A program made the position numbers and the translations under genes. A stretch of 5,667 nt of DNA from Chromatiales bacterium (GTDB lineage: Bacteria; Pseudomonadota; Gammaproteobacteria; UBA6429). The stretch spans positions 1 to 5,667 of the forward strand of contig JALTJN010000244.1 of assembly GCA_027076405.1 (NCBI GenBank), read 5' to 3'. The notes below the pieces were generated by a model, which made no database searches, was not told where the DNA came from, and saw nothing but the letters and a program-made list of their open reading frames with translations. Every line of letters starts with the position of its first letter. Position 1 is the stretch's first letter. Below, in pieces: positions 1 through 5,667 of this stretch.

Positions 1-2586
1 GATGCTATTAGAAACCATGTACAATCGTTGTCTAGAGGAGTTAAAGAGGCTGTTTTAAATGCCATAGTGGGATTAGTTGATACTGAAACTGCAAAAAGGG
101 TGGTTTCAGCTTCCGTAGTATTACCTTTAGATGAGTGTGGTCCAGTTAAAGTTTATATAGATGATGGTACCGGATTTGAACCAAGTTTTGAAAATCAAGG
201 ATTTGAAGAGGTTTTTAGAAATACCAGTGGAGGGGAAACTAGATTCCAATTAGATTTATTTCCCTTAGTTCAAGCCCAAGTAGAAAATAATATATTTGAA
301 CCCTACGATTTATCAAGTGGGGCTTTAACTTTAACGGTAAGTATTGGAAATGTAACCGAAACTATTACATTTAATCCGGGGGATTTTCCTTTTTCAGATA
401 TTGCAAGTGCCGAACAAGTAGTTACTGCTATAAATGATAAATCGGTGCTTTTAGAAGCCAGAACTGCTACTAATGGTACAAATATAGTAATTAATGCCAA
501 AGAAGATACTAATGAAGAAATTCAAGTACTTGGAGGAACAGCTAATTCCATTTTAGGCTTTCCAACTGATTTAAAAGAGACCTTATTTTTATATGTTGAT
601 GATGAGAAAAAATCTAAAGATGGTGCTACAGCAATATTAGATTCTCAAAATCAAGCTCCTTATGATTTAAATGCTATAGGATTGTATCCTCATACTTTAA
701 CAATAGTAGTAGACGGTAAGTCTGCCAATCCACAAACCGCAACTATAAATTTAGCCGATGTAATAGATCCTGCAGCTGTGACAGCTTCTGAAATTGCAAC
801 TGTTTTAAATAGAGACATTTCAGGTATTACCGCTGCAGCTGAGATAAATAATACTATTACTAGAATTACATCAAATACTCCTCTTAGTTCTAATTCAAAA
901 TTACAAGTTACAGGAGGTAGTATGAATGATGCCACTAATGGTTTAAATTTTGTAACTACTGAAATATCTGGAATTGATGGTGATTTTAAACTAAATAAAG
1001 AATTAGGCATTATAGAATTTTCAGAAGCTTTACCTGCTAACGTATCAGTAACAGCAGGTTCTCAATTTACTAGAGGTAAGTTAAGGGCAGCTTTACCTGA
1101 ATTATACGCTCCCAGTAATCTGGAAACTTTGGTAATATCAGTTGATGGCGGGGCGGATCAAACAATAACCTTTGATAATACATTTATAGGAGGAGTTAGT
1201 GCTGAAAATACAGCTGCTTTTATTAATAATCAATTGGAAGGTGCAACTGCAATAAGTAGAGAAATTGGAACTATTAGATACTTAGAAATAAATACAAATA
1301 CTTATAAAGAGGGAGTTGGCAGTATTGAGATAAAAAGTACTTCTACATCTAACGGTTCTTTTAATTTTGAGTTGGATACTGTTAAAACATCTATTAGGCC
1401 CCACAAAGCATTTAACGTGGCTACGGTAGCAGGTCCTTATGAGTTTGCTGAAAATGATTCTTTAGTTACTATTATTGATAATGACATAGTAAATAATACT
1501 TTTAACATAACTATGGATTTTGATTCTATAGTGACAAGTGGTACCTCTACCACTGTATTTGCTAGCTCTAGTTTAGGTAATATTTTTCCAATTGGAGGAG
1601 AATTAATAGATTATTATGCAGCATTTACTTCAGGGGCCAATACAGATCAAGGAACGGTTAATGTAATAAGTGATCAGGGTGGAGGCACTTTTAGATATGA
1701 ATATGATACAGCTCCTGTTAACATGGCCCTGTTTGCTACCGGAGACCTTTTTGAAGCTGATGGTTTTGATGACTCAGTAAATAATGGAAACTTTATAATT
1801 ACCGGAATAAGCTTAGGTAATTGGATAGAGGTAACAAATCAAGATGGGGTATCTGCTGCGGGTCAAACCGGAACTGGAAAACTATGCCAAAGAAGGCAAA
1901 TAATAGCTTATAGTGCCGTTTCAGGATCCATAACAGTAGGGGTACCTTTTAGTTCAATTCCAGCAATAAGTGATGATTTTATAGTTCTACCAAGTACTAT
2001 CAATAACTTAGTTAAATATATTAATAATACAAGAATAACGTCTTTTAGTCTAAAAGGAATTGCAGAAGGAGTAGAGCAAAATACTAAATTGCAATTATCT
2101 TCAAAATCAGAAGGAAGCGATGGGTTTATTCAAACTTCAGGGGGAGACGCCAACAATAAATTACAATTCACTACTGTAATTTTAAGAGGGCTTCAAGGAT
2201 ACAGTCAATTTGTAGGATTAACTAAATTAGTACATAGTACCATATATGGAGACGACACTGATTTAGTTGCTTTCCCGGGAATCGGTGCGGCAGGCATCAC
2301 TTTTATTATATTAGCCCCTACCGTTAGAGAAGTGGAAGTTGACATTAATGTCACATTAACCGAGGGAGTATCTATAGCAAGTGTTGAAAATGAGATTAAA
2401 TCAGCAATTTCTGGATATATTAATAGTTTAGGGGTGGGCGATGACGTTATAATAGAGGAAATTAACTGTGCTGTTTTACGAATTTCAAGTGTTAAAGACA
2501 TAGAGCTCAACACTCCGACAGCTAATATTGCAATAGCAGATAATGAGCTCCCAAGAACTAAAGATTCAATAATTTTAGTAGGTTAA
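1..2586 (+). CDS. Baseplate J-like protein, oversized, 5'-partial
   Basis: This is a structural component of the phage baseplate wedge in the virion; no enzymatic role is seen. The frame is open to the window edge, and in-frame J-like residues (DAIRNHVQSL) precede the TTG at 28, so 861 residues of a longer protein are visible. Residues 1-60 match the family pattern: 'slsRG..eAvlnAi' (10-22), then 'VVSASVVLP' and 'VYIDDGTGF'. Residues 745-861 form the typical J C-terminus: 'REVEVDINVTL', an amphipathic helix (about 796-810, 'IKSAISGYINSLGVGDDV'), 'VLRISSVKDIELNTPTANI' and 'NELP' near the end. Ordinary J proteins are roughly 300-400 residues (family knowledge). Here about 600-700 residues of beta-rich repeats lie between the two conserved parts (modules at about 105-190, 222-325, 370-465 and 655-736, plus a different block at 467-640). 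The stop is TAA, and the next gene starts 2 bases later. The family call is firm; the module boundaries are approximate. Confidence 0.85.
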   Translation, partial: DAIRNHVQSLSRGVKEAVLNAIVGLVDTETAKRVVSASVVLPLDECGPVKVYIDDGTGFEPSFENQGFEEVFRNTSGGETRFQLDLFPLVQAQVENNIFEPYDLSSGALTLTVSIGNVTETITFNPGDFPFSDIASAEQVVTAINDKSVLLEARTATNGTNIVINAKEDTNEEIQVLGGTANSILGFPTDLKETLFLYVDDEKKSKDGATAILDSQNQAPYDLNAIGLYPHTLTIVVDGKSANPQTATINLADVIDPAAVTASEIATVLNRDISGITAAAEINNTITRITSNTPLSSNSKLQVTGGSMNDATNGLNFVTTEISGIDGDFKLNKELGIIEFSEALPANVSVTAGSQFTRGKLRAALPELYAPSNLETLVISVDGGADQTITFDNTFIGGVSAENTAAFINNQLEGATAISREIGTIRYLEINTNTYKEGVGSIEIKSTSTSNGSFNFELDTVKTSIRPHKAFNVATVAGPYEFAENDSLVTIIDNDIVNNTFNITMDFDSIVTSGTSTTVFASSSLGNIFPIGGELIDYYAAFTSGANTDQGTVNVISDQGGGTFRYEYDTAPVNMALFATGDLFEADGFDDSVNNGNFIITGISLGNWIEVTNQDGVSAAGQTGTGKLCQRRQIIAYSAVSGSITVGVPFSSIPAISDDFIVLPSTINNLVKYINNTRITSFSLKGIAEGVEQNTKLQLSSKSEGSDGFIQTSGGDANNKLQFTTVILRGLQGYSQFVGLTKLVHSTIYGDDTDLVAFPGIGAAGITFIILAPTVREVEVDINVTLTEGVSIASVENEIKSAISGYINSLGVGDDVIIEEINCAVLRISSVKDIELNTPTANIAIADNELPRTKDSIILVG
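313..570 (+). repeat. Beta-module copy 1 in the J-like protein
   Basis: Residues about 105-190 are the clearest copy of a recurring protein module. The order is a strand 'ALTLTVSIG', a strand 'ETITFNPGDF', a helix-like 'ASAEQVVTAIND', a strand 'TNIVINAKED', then 'IQVLGGTANSILGF'. The pattern resembles the beta-hairpin plus 'IN' layout found in flagellin/FliD-type repeats (Flagellin_IN), which is a comparison from memory and not a demonstrated homology. The similarity is at protein level only; I saw no obvious nucleotide-level repeat. Confidence 0.55.
664..975 (+). repeat. Beta-module copy 2 in the J-like protein
   Basis: Residues about 222-325 repeat the same order of elements as copy 1. The segment opens with 'YDL', as copy 1 does (102-104 and 221-223). 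It continues with 'HTLTIVVDGK', 'TATINLADV', the helix-like 'TASEIATVLNRDISGITA', a strand 'ITRITSNT' and 'KLQVTGGSMNDATNGLNF'. The shared 'YDL' openings and the 'V.GG..N...GLNF / V.GGTANSILGF' endings are the best anchors. Divergence is high, so this is an old duplication or a common fold. Confidence 0.5.
1108..1395 (+). repeat. Beta-module copy 3 in the J-like protein
   Basis: Residues about 370-465 contain 'LETLVISVDGG', 'QTITFDNTF', the helix-like 'SAENTAAFINNQLEGATA', a strand 'YLEINTNT' and 'GSIEIKSTSTSNGSFNFEL'. The element order and spacing match copies 1 and 2, including the strand-helix(IN)-strand-strand succession. The terminal Gly-Gly-x-x-Asn motif is degenerate here. Confidence 0.45.
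1399..1920 (+). other. Distinct beta-rich insert in the J-like protein
   Basis: Residues about 467-640 differ from the repeated modules. The block opens with 'AGPYEFAENDSLVTIIDND' followed by 'NNTFNITMDFD'. It then runs through a Gly/Ser/Thr-rich stretch and ends with 'DGFDDSVNNGNFIITGI' and 'NWIEVTNQDGVSAAG'. The 'NNGxFxIt......I.VtNqdGV' pattern is one I associate with beta-sandwich segments of phage virion proteins, from general familiarity. The only Cys between residue 46 and the C-terminal domain is at about 629. The function is unknown; it is probably surface decoration or an inter-subunit contact. Confidence 0.45.
1963..2208 (+). repeat. Beta-module copy 4 (degenerate) in the J-like protein
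   Basis: Residues about 655-736 read 'DDFIVLPSTINNLVKYINN', then 'TKLQLSSKSEGSDGFIQTSGG' and 'DANNKLQFTTVIL'. The helix with 'IN', the 'L.L.S.s.G' strand and the 'GG.aNn.L.F.t' ending match the other copies. The leading hairpin is reduced. This copy lies immediately before the conserved J C-terminal domain. Confidence 0.45.
2580..2582 (+). promoter_or_regulatory. Weak ribosome binding site / translational coupling
   Basis: Only a three-base AGG, inside the last codons of the J-like gene, lies 6 bases before ATG 2589. The upstream TAA ends at 2586, leaving two bases between the genes. The weak Shine-Dalgarno and tight junction suggest that ribosomes finishing the first gene reinitiate on the second, which would keep the two baseplate proteins in proportion. 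This is inference. Confidence 0.4.
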
Positions 2587-2588
2587 CT

Positions 2589-3923
2589 ATGCCAAGTAAA
2601 AAAGAAAAATATTTTAAAACCTTACCTAGAATATATAAACCGGGTATAAACCCTGTTATTACGGCTTTAATTGAAGCTTTTGCCAGTACAGATGAAGAGG
2701 TTGTGAATCAAATAGAAAACACCAAGGCGCAATTATTTGTAAGAACTGCCAATGGTAAATATTTAGACAGATTAGCTAACTCACTAGGGGTTAGGAGACC
2801 TATTGAAGTAGGATTACAAGATGATAAATTTCAAGAACTTATACCTAATTTATCGTTAAAAGCAAAACAACTAAGAAAATCATTATACGATACTGCGGAT
2901 GTATTTTGGGGGCCTTTATTTAGTAGAGCTAATGTTACTAGTCTTAATTTTTCAACCTGGAACGTTTCTTCAGGAGACGAAATTATAGTCAGTATTGATA
3001 GCAGACCTATACAAAAAGTAAAGATTTTATCTAATGACTTAGAAACTCCGGGAGCAGCTACCAGTGAAGAGATGGTTAAAATACTCAGTAGAATCGATGG
3101 AGTAACCGTTTCTATTATAAATGATGTAATAAACAATACCGAAGCGATCAATATTAGAACAAATACCCCGGGACCTAGGGGAAGTGTGGAAATATTTAGT
3201 GATTCCACTATGCTAGGGGTTACTAAATTTGATATATTAGCTGATAAATATGAGCTTTTAAATCAAGATCAACGGGTAATGATATATGAAATAAACCCAA
3301 ATGAAATAACTATTGAGTTACCTGCTATAGTTCCCTCGGTTAGAAGGTCTCTTAAGGGATCGCACCACTTTCATGAAGATGAGACTCTAGAAGCTCCGGT
3401 AGCACCGGCTAATGGTATTTGGCAGGGGTCTTTTATATTTGATTCTGAAGGTAGTGAGGCTACTTTTAACGTCACTTCTCAACGAACAGTTATAGAGGAA
3501 CCTCTTACTAAAGGGGATGTTTTTGTAAAAGTAACGGTTGGAGACACTAATTTAATAGAAAATCAAACTGGGACATTAATATTTGGATGGGGGACTGAAA
3601 GTCAAGAAGTAGGAATACGATATAGAGGAATTCCTAATTCTAAGACCATTTTATTAGATCCTTCTTATCAATTTAAAAAAGACCACCAAATAGGAGAATA
3701 CGTCAATGTTTTAGCTGACCAGTCTCCTTTGAGGCCTAGAAAAAATGGAAATGATTATGCCATCTATTTTACCAGTGGATTTGACGCTAGATTAGCCGTT
3801 CAAGAAATTCTAAAAACAATAGTAGCTGCTGGAATTATAGTAAATTTCGTTATTTTAGCCCCTGACTACAAATATATAATAGACAATCCTTTCCTAGAGA
3901 GTGATGACTCTCCGAATTGTTAG
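2589..3923 (+). CDS. Tail/baseplate protein in gpI position
   Basis: A 444-residue probable virion protein; I do not recognise a named family with certainty. Residues 1-72 are helical. They open 'LPRIYKPGINPVITALIEAF' and contain 'TANGKYLDRLANSLGVRRP' (53-71), which resembles the '..A.GxyLDxlAxxxGvxR' motif near the N-terminus of J-type baseplate proteins. Residues 100-118 include 'TADVFWGPLFSRANVTS'. Residues about 119-215 are another copy of the beta module found in the upstream protein ('EIIVSIDSRP', 'SEEMVKILSRIDGVTV', 'INIRTNTPGPRGSVEIF'). Residues 220-375 are beta-rich and include 'SLKGSHHFHED' (254-264). The C-terminus (388-430) has 'NDYAIYFTSGFDARLAVQEI' and an alternating hydrophobic strand 'GIIVNFVILAPD'. 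ATG 2589 is the first start after the upstream stop; the stop is TAG. Position right after a J gene suggests a wedge or connector role like P2 gpI, which is inferred from synteny and not from clear sequence identity. Confidence 0.75.
   Translation: MPSKKEKYFKTLPRIYKPGINPVITALIEAFASTDEEVVNQIENTKAQLFVRTANGKYLDRLANSLGVRRPIEVGLQDDKFQELIPNLSLKAKQLRKSLYDTADVFWGPLFSRANVTSLNFSTWNVSSGDEIIVSIDSRPIQKVKILSNDLETPGAATSEEMVKILSRIDGVTVSIINDVINNTEAINIRTNTPGPRGSVEIFSDSTMLGVTKFDILADKYELLNQDQRVMIYEINPNEITIELPAIVPSVRRSLKGSHHFHEDETLEAPVAPANGIWQGSFIFDSEGSEATFNVTSQRTVIEEPLTKGDVFVKVTVGDTNLIENQTGTLIFGWGTESQEVGIRYRGIPNSKTILLDPSYQFKKDHQIGEYVNVLADQSPLRPRKNGNDYAIYFTSGFDARLAVQEILKTIVAAGIIVNFVILAPDYKYIIDNPFLESDDSPNC
2943..3233 (+). 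repeat. Copy of the beta module inside the second protein
   Basis: Residues about 119-215 of the 444-residue protein follow the same plan as the modules upstream. There is a strand 'DEIIVSIDSR', a strand 'QKVKILSND', a helix 'TSEEMVKILSRIDGVTVSI', a strand 'EAINIRTNTPGPRGSVEIF', and 'STMLGVTKFDI' where the J copies have 'aNsiLGF.t'. The similarity is modest, so the shared fold is likely but recent common descent is not shown. Confidence 0.45.
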
Positions 3924-3934
3924 GAAAATTGTTA
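3915..3934 (+). repeat. 8-bp direct repeat AATTGTTA, 12-bp period
   Basis: AATTGTTA occurs at 3915-3922 and again at 3927-3934. The first copy overlaps the TAG stop of the second gene, and the second overlaps the candidate -10 element. The spacing is close to one helical turn, so both copies would face the same side of the DNA. Chance is possible in AT-rich sequence. Confidence 0.4.
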
Positions 3935-3938
3935 TAAT
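3930..3938 (+). promoter_or_regulatory. Candidate extended -10 promoter
   Basis: TGTTATAAT is a perfect extended -10 element (TGnTATAAT) in the only sizeable intergenic gap. At 16-18 bp upstream there is no convincing -35 box (at 17 bp the hexamer is CTCCGA), which is tolerated when the extended -10 is present. The overlapping octamer TATAATTA at 3933-3940 is also 7/8 identical to the T4-type late promoter TATAAATA. Either reading would start a transcript about 25-30 bases before ATG 3975 and give the fibre-like gene its own expression. AT-richness raises the chance of a false match. Confidence 0.35.
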
Positions 3939-3940
3939 TA

Positions 3941-3959
3941 ATGAATATAAGATGAATAT
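3941..3959 (+). repeat. 8-bp direct repeat ATGAATAT, 11-bp period
   Basis: ATGAATAT occurs at 3941-3948 and 3952-3959, directly after the candidate -10 and before the Shine-Dalgarno. With the AATTGTTA pair, most of the 51-base gap consists of paired repeats. The arrangement could be an operator or activator site, or the trace of a small slippage or duplication event. Confidence 0.4.
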
Positions 3960-3963
3960 GGAG
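3960..3963 (+). promoter_or_regulatory. Ribosome binding site for the third gene
   Basis: GGAG at 3960-3963 is followed by a run of seven A (3964-3970) and ATG at 3975. The spacing of 11 bases is somewhat long. The A-rich, unstructured spacer favours ribosome loading. An in-frame TAA at 3948-3950 precedes it and no other in-frame start lies between, so ATG 3975 is the start. Confidence 0.6.
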
Positions 3964-3974
3964 AAAAAAACGAC

Positions 3975-5667
3975 ATGTCTGTACTATCTAGCCCTAGATT
4001 AATTGCACAACAACGCTGGGATCTCTCAGATTACAGAAATTTAATCTCTGGATTAAGAACCGACTCCACGTTCTGGACTAAGCAATTTTTATCTAATCAA
4101 AATTACATAATTAAAGGATTTGAAGTTACCGGTATTGGTTTCAACCAAGCTACCATCGTAATGGATCAAGCTACTCTTATTAACGGAGAGACTACATTTG
4201 ATTTTTCCTTTTTTGTAGCTGAAAACCCAGCTACCAACATCATAATTCCGGATTCAGAGTTAATTGACGGTACTAGAAATTACATAGAATTAGAGTTATG
4301 TAGAGAATCTAATACTCCTGCTACCAAAGCTTTTTGGGATCAAGTAGCTAATTCTGGAGAAGGCTTAGAATTCAATCAAATAGTTGATACTATTGATGAT
4401 TTAGCTATAGCTGCCAAGGTAGAGCTGGGAGGATTCAGTGGAAGTCCCGACAGGATCCCTTTAGCAATAGTTGAAACTGATATTACAGGTGAAATTAAAA
4501 TAATCCTAGATCGTAGAGATCTATTTTTCAGATTAGGCACTGCTTTAAATCCAAATAATGAATTTAGTTGGGTAAATCAAGTAAACGAACCTGTATACAC
4601 AATGGTAATGACAGGAGTTGTAGGATCTTTCACAGCTGGAGAAACTATTGATATTAATGGTATTACAGCAACTGTAATAACTGGTGGCGGTAGTATCATA
4701 ACATTTTCGACTCCAAGTAGCATAAACTTTACTACCGGAAATACAGTTTTAGGGAACGATTCAGGAGCTACTGGAATTTTAAATACGGTAAATGAATCAT
4801 TTAGCGGGGCAGATAAAGATATTCAAGACTTTAAGGATATGTTTAATGCCATTACTACCGAGTTAAAAACCTTAAAAGGTACTGATTTTTGGTATCAACC
4901 TACTAAAGGTAGTATAAATGGATTATTTAGATTTTTAAATTCTTATCTAGTTGGATTTTCAAGTGATTCAGCAATGTCTTGGGATGGTAGTAATTTATCA
5001 ATCTCAGACAGCTCAGGAACCCCTGCAAATACAGATATTATAGCTAAAATAAGACTTTTTGGCGAATCTCAAGAAATAGACCTTACCCGACAAGACGGTG
5101 CCGGAGGATCCAGTACCATTGCAATAGCAGATGGTGAGGTGATGTTTGTGACGTTACCGGATAGTGGTGATAGGATTTTCAGTGACGCTGGAACAGGGGT
5201 AACTAACTTTCAAACCGTTGCATTTGAAGATTTTCAGATAAATGACTCTAATTATTGGATAGCCATAAGACAAGGATCTAAGTTATTTATTAGAGGAGTT
5301 GGAGACCTTGAAGTAGGGGAAGAAGCTAGCATTGGTCAAGATGTTGAATTTCAAGAAGATAGAAACGCATTTCTTAGAAGTGATGAAGTAATTACTTGGT
5401 TGGGAGATCAACTAGCTTTTAACAGTGATATAGTCCTTGAAGTAGCAGCTAATGAAACTGCTATTATAACAACCCATTCCATTCAAGCAGCTAACTCCCC
5501 AATATTAATGCCTAATGATGGAGATGCTATTTGGATAGAAGTTGATAGAACTCAAACAAATCAAATAGTTACCTTTAACAACAGCAGCACTACTCCAATT
5601 CCAACCATAACAAAAGCTAATAGAGATATATTTGTATTATTTAAGCGTATAGATAACCCTGTAAATG
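3975..5667 (+). CDS. Tail-fibre / baseplate-appendage-like protein, 3'-partial
   Basis: 564 residues are visible; the frame has no stop before the window ends. It is probably a virion structural protein at the baseplate rim or the proximal part of a tail fibre, inferred from its position after J- and I-like genes and from its composition (beta-rich, Asn/Ser/Thr/Gly-rich, one Cys). Residues 1-50 ('SSPRLIAQQRWDLSDYRNL', 'FWTKQFLSNQNYIIKGFEVTG') look like an attachment segment of the kind fibres use to dock on baseplates. Residues 50-190 form a beta domain. Residues 215-271 hold two short 'FTxGxTi' motifs. Residues 277-300 are a helix ('DIQDFKDMFNAITTELKTLK') leading into 'GTDFWYQPTKGS'. Residues 335-457 and 474-564 are two related beta modules, the second cut by the edge. 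No signal peptide, membrane segment, collagen-like repeat or enzymatic motif is visible. It could instead be a baseplate hub-rim protein; I do not recognise a named family. Confidence 0.75.
   Translation, partial: MSVLSSPRLIAQQRWDLSDYRNLISGLRTDSTFWTKQFLSNQNYIIKGFEVTGIGFNQATIVMDQATLINGETTFDFSFFVAENPATNIIIPDSELIDGTRNYIELELCRESNTPATKAFWDQVANSGEGLEFNQIVDTIDDLAIAAKVELGGFSGSPDRIPLAIVETDITGEIKIILDRRDLFFRLGTALNPNNEFSWVNQVNEPVYTMVMTGVVGSFTAGETIDINGITATVITGGGSIITFSTPSSINFTTGNTVLGNDSGATGILNTVNESFSGADKDIQDFKDMFNAITTELKTLKGTDFWYQPTKGSINGLFRFLNSYLVGFSSDSAMSWDGSNLSISDSSGTPANTDIIAKIRLFGESQEIDLTRQDGAGGSSTIAIADGEVMFVTLPDSGDRIFSDAGTGVTNFQTVAFEDFQINDSNYWIAIRQGSKLFIRGVGDLEVGEEASIGQDVEFQEDRNAFLRSDEVITWLGDQLAFNSDIVLEVAANETAIITTHSIQAANSPILMPNDGDAIWIEVDRTQTNQIVTFNNSSTTPIPTITKANRDIFVLFKRIDNPVN
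4617..4787 (+). repeat. Paired FTxGxT beta motifs in the fibre-like protein
   Basis: Residues 215-271 contain 'GSFTAGETIDINGITATV' and 'INFTTGNTVLGNDSGATGIL', about 32 residues apart. The second has the 'GE/NT....SGATG' pattern seen repeatedly in phage virion proteins (general familiarity). The pair interrupts the surrounding domain between 'EPVYTMVMTG' and the 'DIQDFKDMF' helix, which suggests a small inserted hairpin module. Confidence 0.45.
4977..5345 (+). repeat. Beta module A of the fibre-like protein
   Basis: Residues about 335-457 run 'SWDGSNLSIS', then 'STIAIADGEVMFVTLPDS', then 'NYWIAIRQGSKLFIRG', ending 'LEVGEEASIGQ'. The three anchors (W..g..L, DGe..fV, and a hydrophobic strand ending in Arg/Lys) recur in the same order in the next segment. 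Confidence 0.45.
5394..5667 (+). repeat. Beta module B of the fibre-like protein, truncated by the window
   Basis: Residues about 474-564 run 'TWLGDQLAFNSDI', 'ILMPNDGDAIWIEVDRTQ' and 'RDIFVLFKRIDNPVN'. They align in order with module A at W336/W475, D386-G387/D515-G516 and W428-R432/I552-K557. The copy is cut at the right edge where the 'fiRG.g.levGE' part would be expected. Confidence 0.45.

Noticed and set aside
28..30. TTG as the start of the first gene
   Set aside because: The frame is open to position 1 and the preceding nine codons continue a J-like segment. There is also no Shine-Dalgarno in the visible upstream bases, so the start lies outside the window.
303..500. Minus-strand open frame of 65 codons
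   Set aside because: It lies entirely antisense to the conserved J-like gene, with no protein-like domain and no gene context; it is a shadow of the + strand coding.
912..924. AGGAGG four bases before an in-frame ATG (Met308 of the first protein), possible internal start
   Set aside because: The purine run encodes the Gly-Gly of a module, similar GGAGG strings occur elsewhere in this gene, and the spacing is short. There is no independent support for a separate product.
690..1010. Minus-strand open frame of 106 codons
   Set aside because: Antisense to module copy 2. The hydrophobic appearance follows from reverse-complementing Asn/Thr/Ile-rich codons.
2205..2513. Minus-strand open frame of 102 codons
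   Set aside because: Antisense to the best-conserved J C-terminal domain; not credible as a gene.
2831..3208. Minus-strand open frame of 125 codons
   Set aside because: Antisense to the second structural gene; no supporting motif or ribosome binding site.
3924..3974. Rho-independent terminator in the intergenic gap
   Set aside because: No GC-rich stem followed by a T-run is visible; the gap is AT-rich with direct repeats and no strong hairpin.
3952..4002. 16-codon out-of-frame leader peptide overlapping the start of the third gene
   Set aside because: It lacks its own Shine-Dalgarno, has no regulatory composition, and its ATG lies within one of the short direct repeats.

Overview
The window is a stretch of a tailed-phage (or prophage) structural region. 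It is AT-rich by eye, with a strong preference for A/T-ending codons (TTA Leu, AGA Arg, ATA Ile). Three long genes lie on the + strand with almost no intergenic space. There are no rRNA, tRNA, transposase, CRISPR or metabolic signals. The host cannot be named from the sequence. Low-GC, compact, beta-rich virion genes of this kind fit a contractile-tailed phage from an environmental (for example aquatic) bacterium, but that is inference.

Layout. Positions 1-2586 hold the 3' part of a very large baseplate J-like protein. The reading frame is open to the left edge, so the true start lies outside the window. It has a recognisable J-type segment at the N-terminal side and a classic J-type C-terminal domain, separated by about 600-700 residues of repeated beta-rich modules. 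Two bases later, 2589-3923 encodes a 444-residue tail/baseplate protein in the position usually taken by P2 gpI. It carries a further copy of one of the same modules. A 51-base gap (3924-3974) follows, containing a candidate extended -10 promoter, two pairs of 8-bp direct repeats spaced about one helical turn apart, and a ribosome binding site. The third gene starts at ATG 3975 and runs off the right edge (564 residues visible). It looks like a tail-fibre or baseplate-appendage protein and contains an internally duplicated beta module.

How they work together. The order baseplate J, then a gpI-position protein, then a fibre/appendage protein matches the J-I-H order of P2-like phages. J-family proteins form the wedges at the periphery of the baseplate, the next protein links to them, and the third probably attaches to the rim as a receptor-binding or fibre-anchoring part. 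The most interesting features are the decorated, oversized J protein, the sharing of one module across neighbouring genes, and the repeat-rich promoter-like gap before the fibre-like gene. I saw no evidence of a non-structural or wholly new system here.
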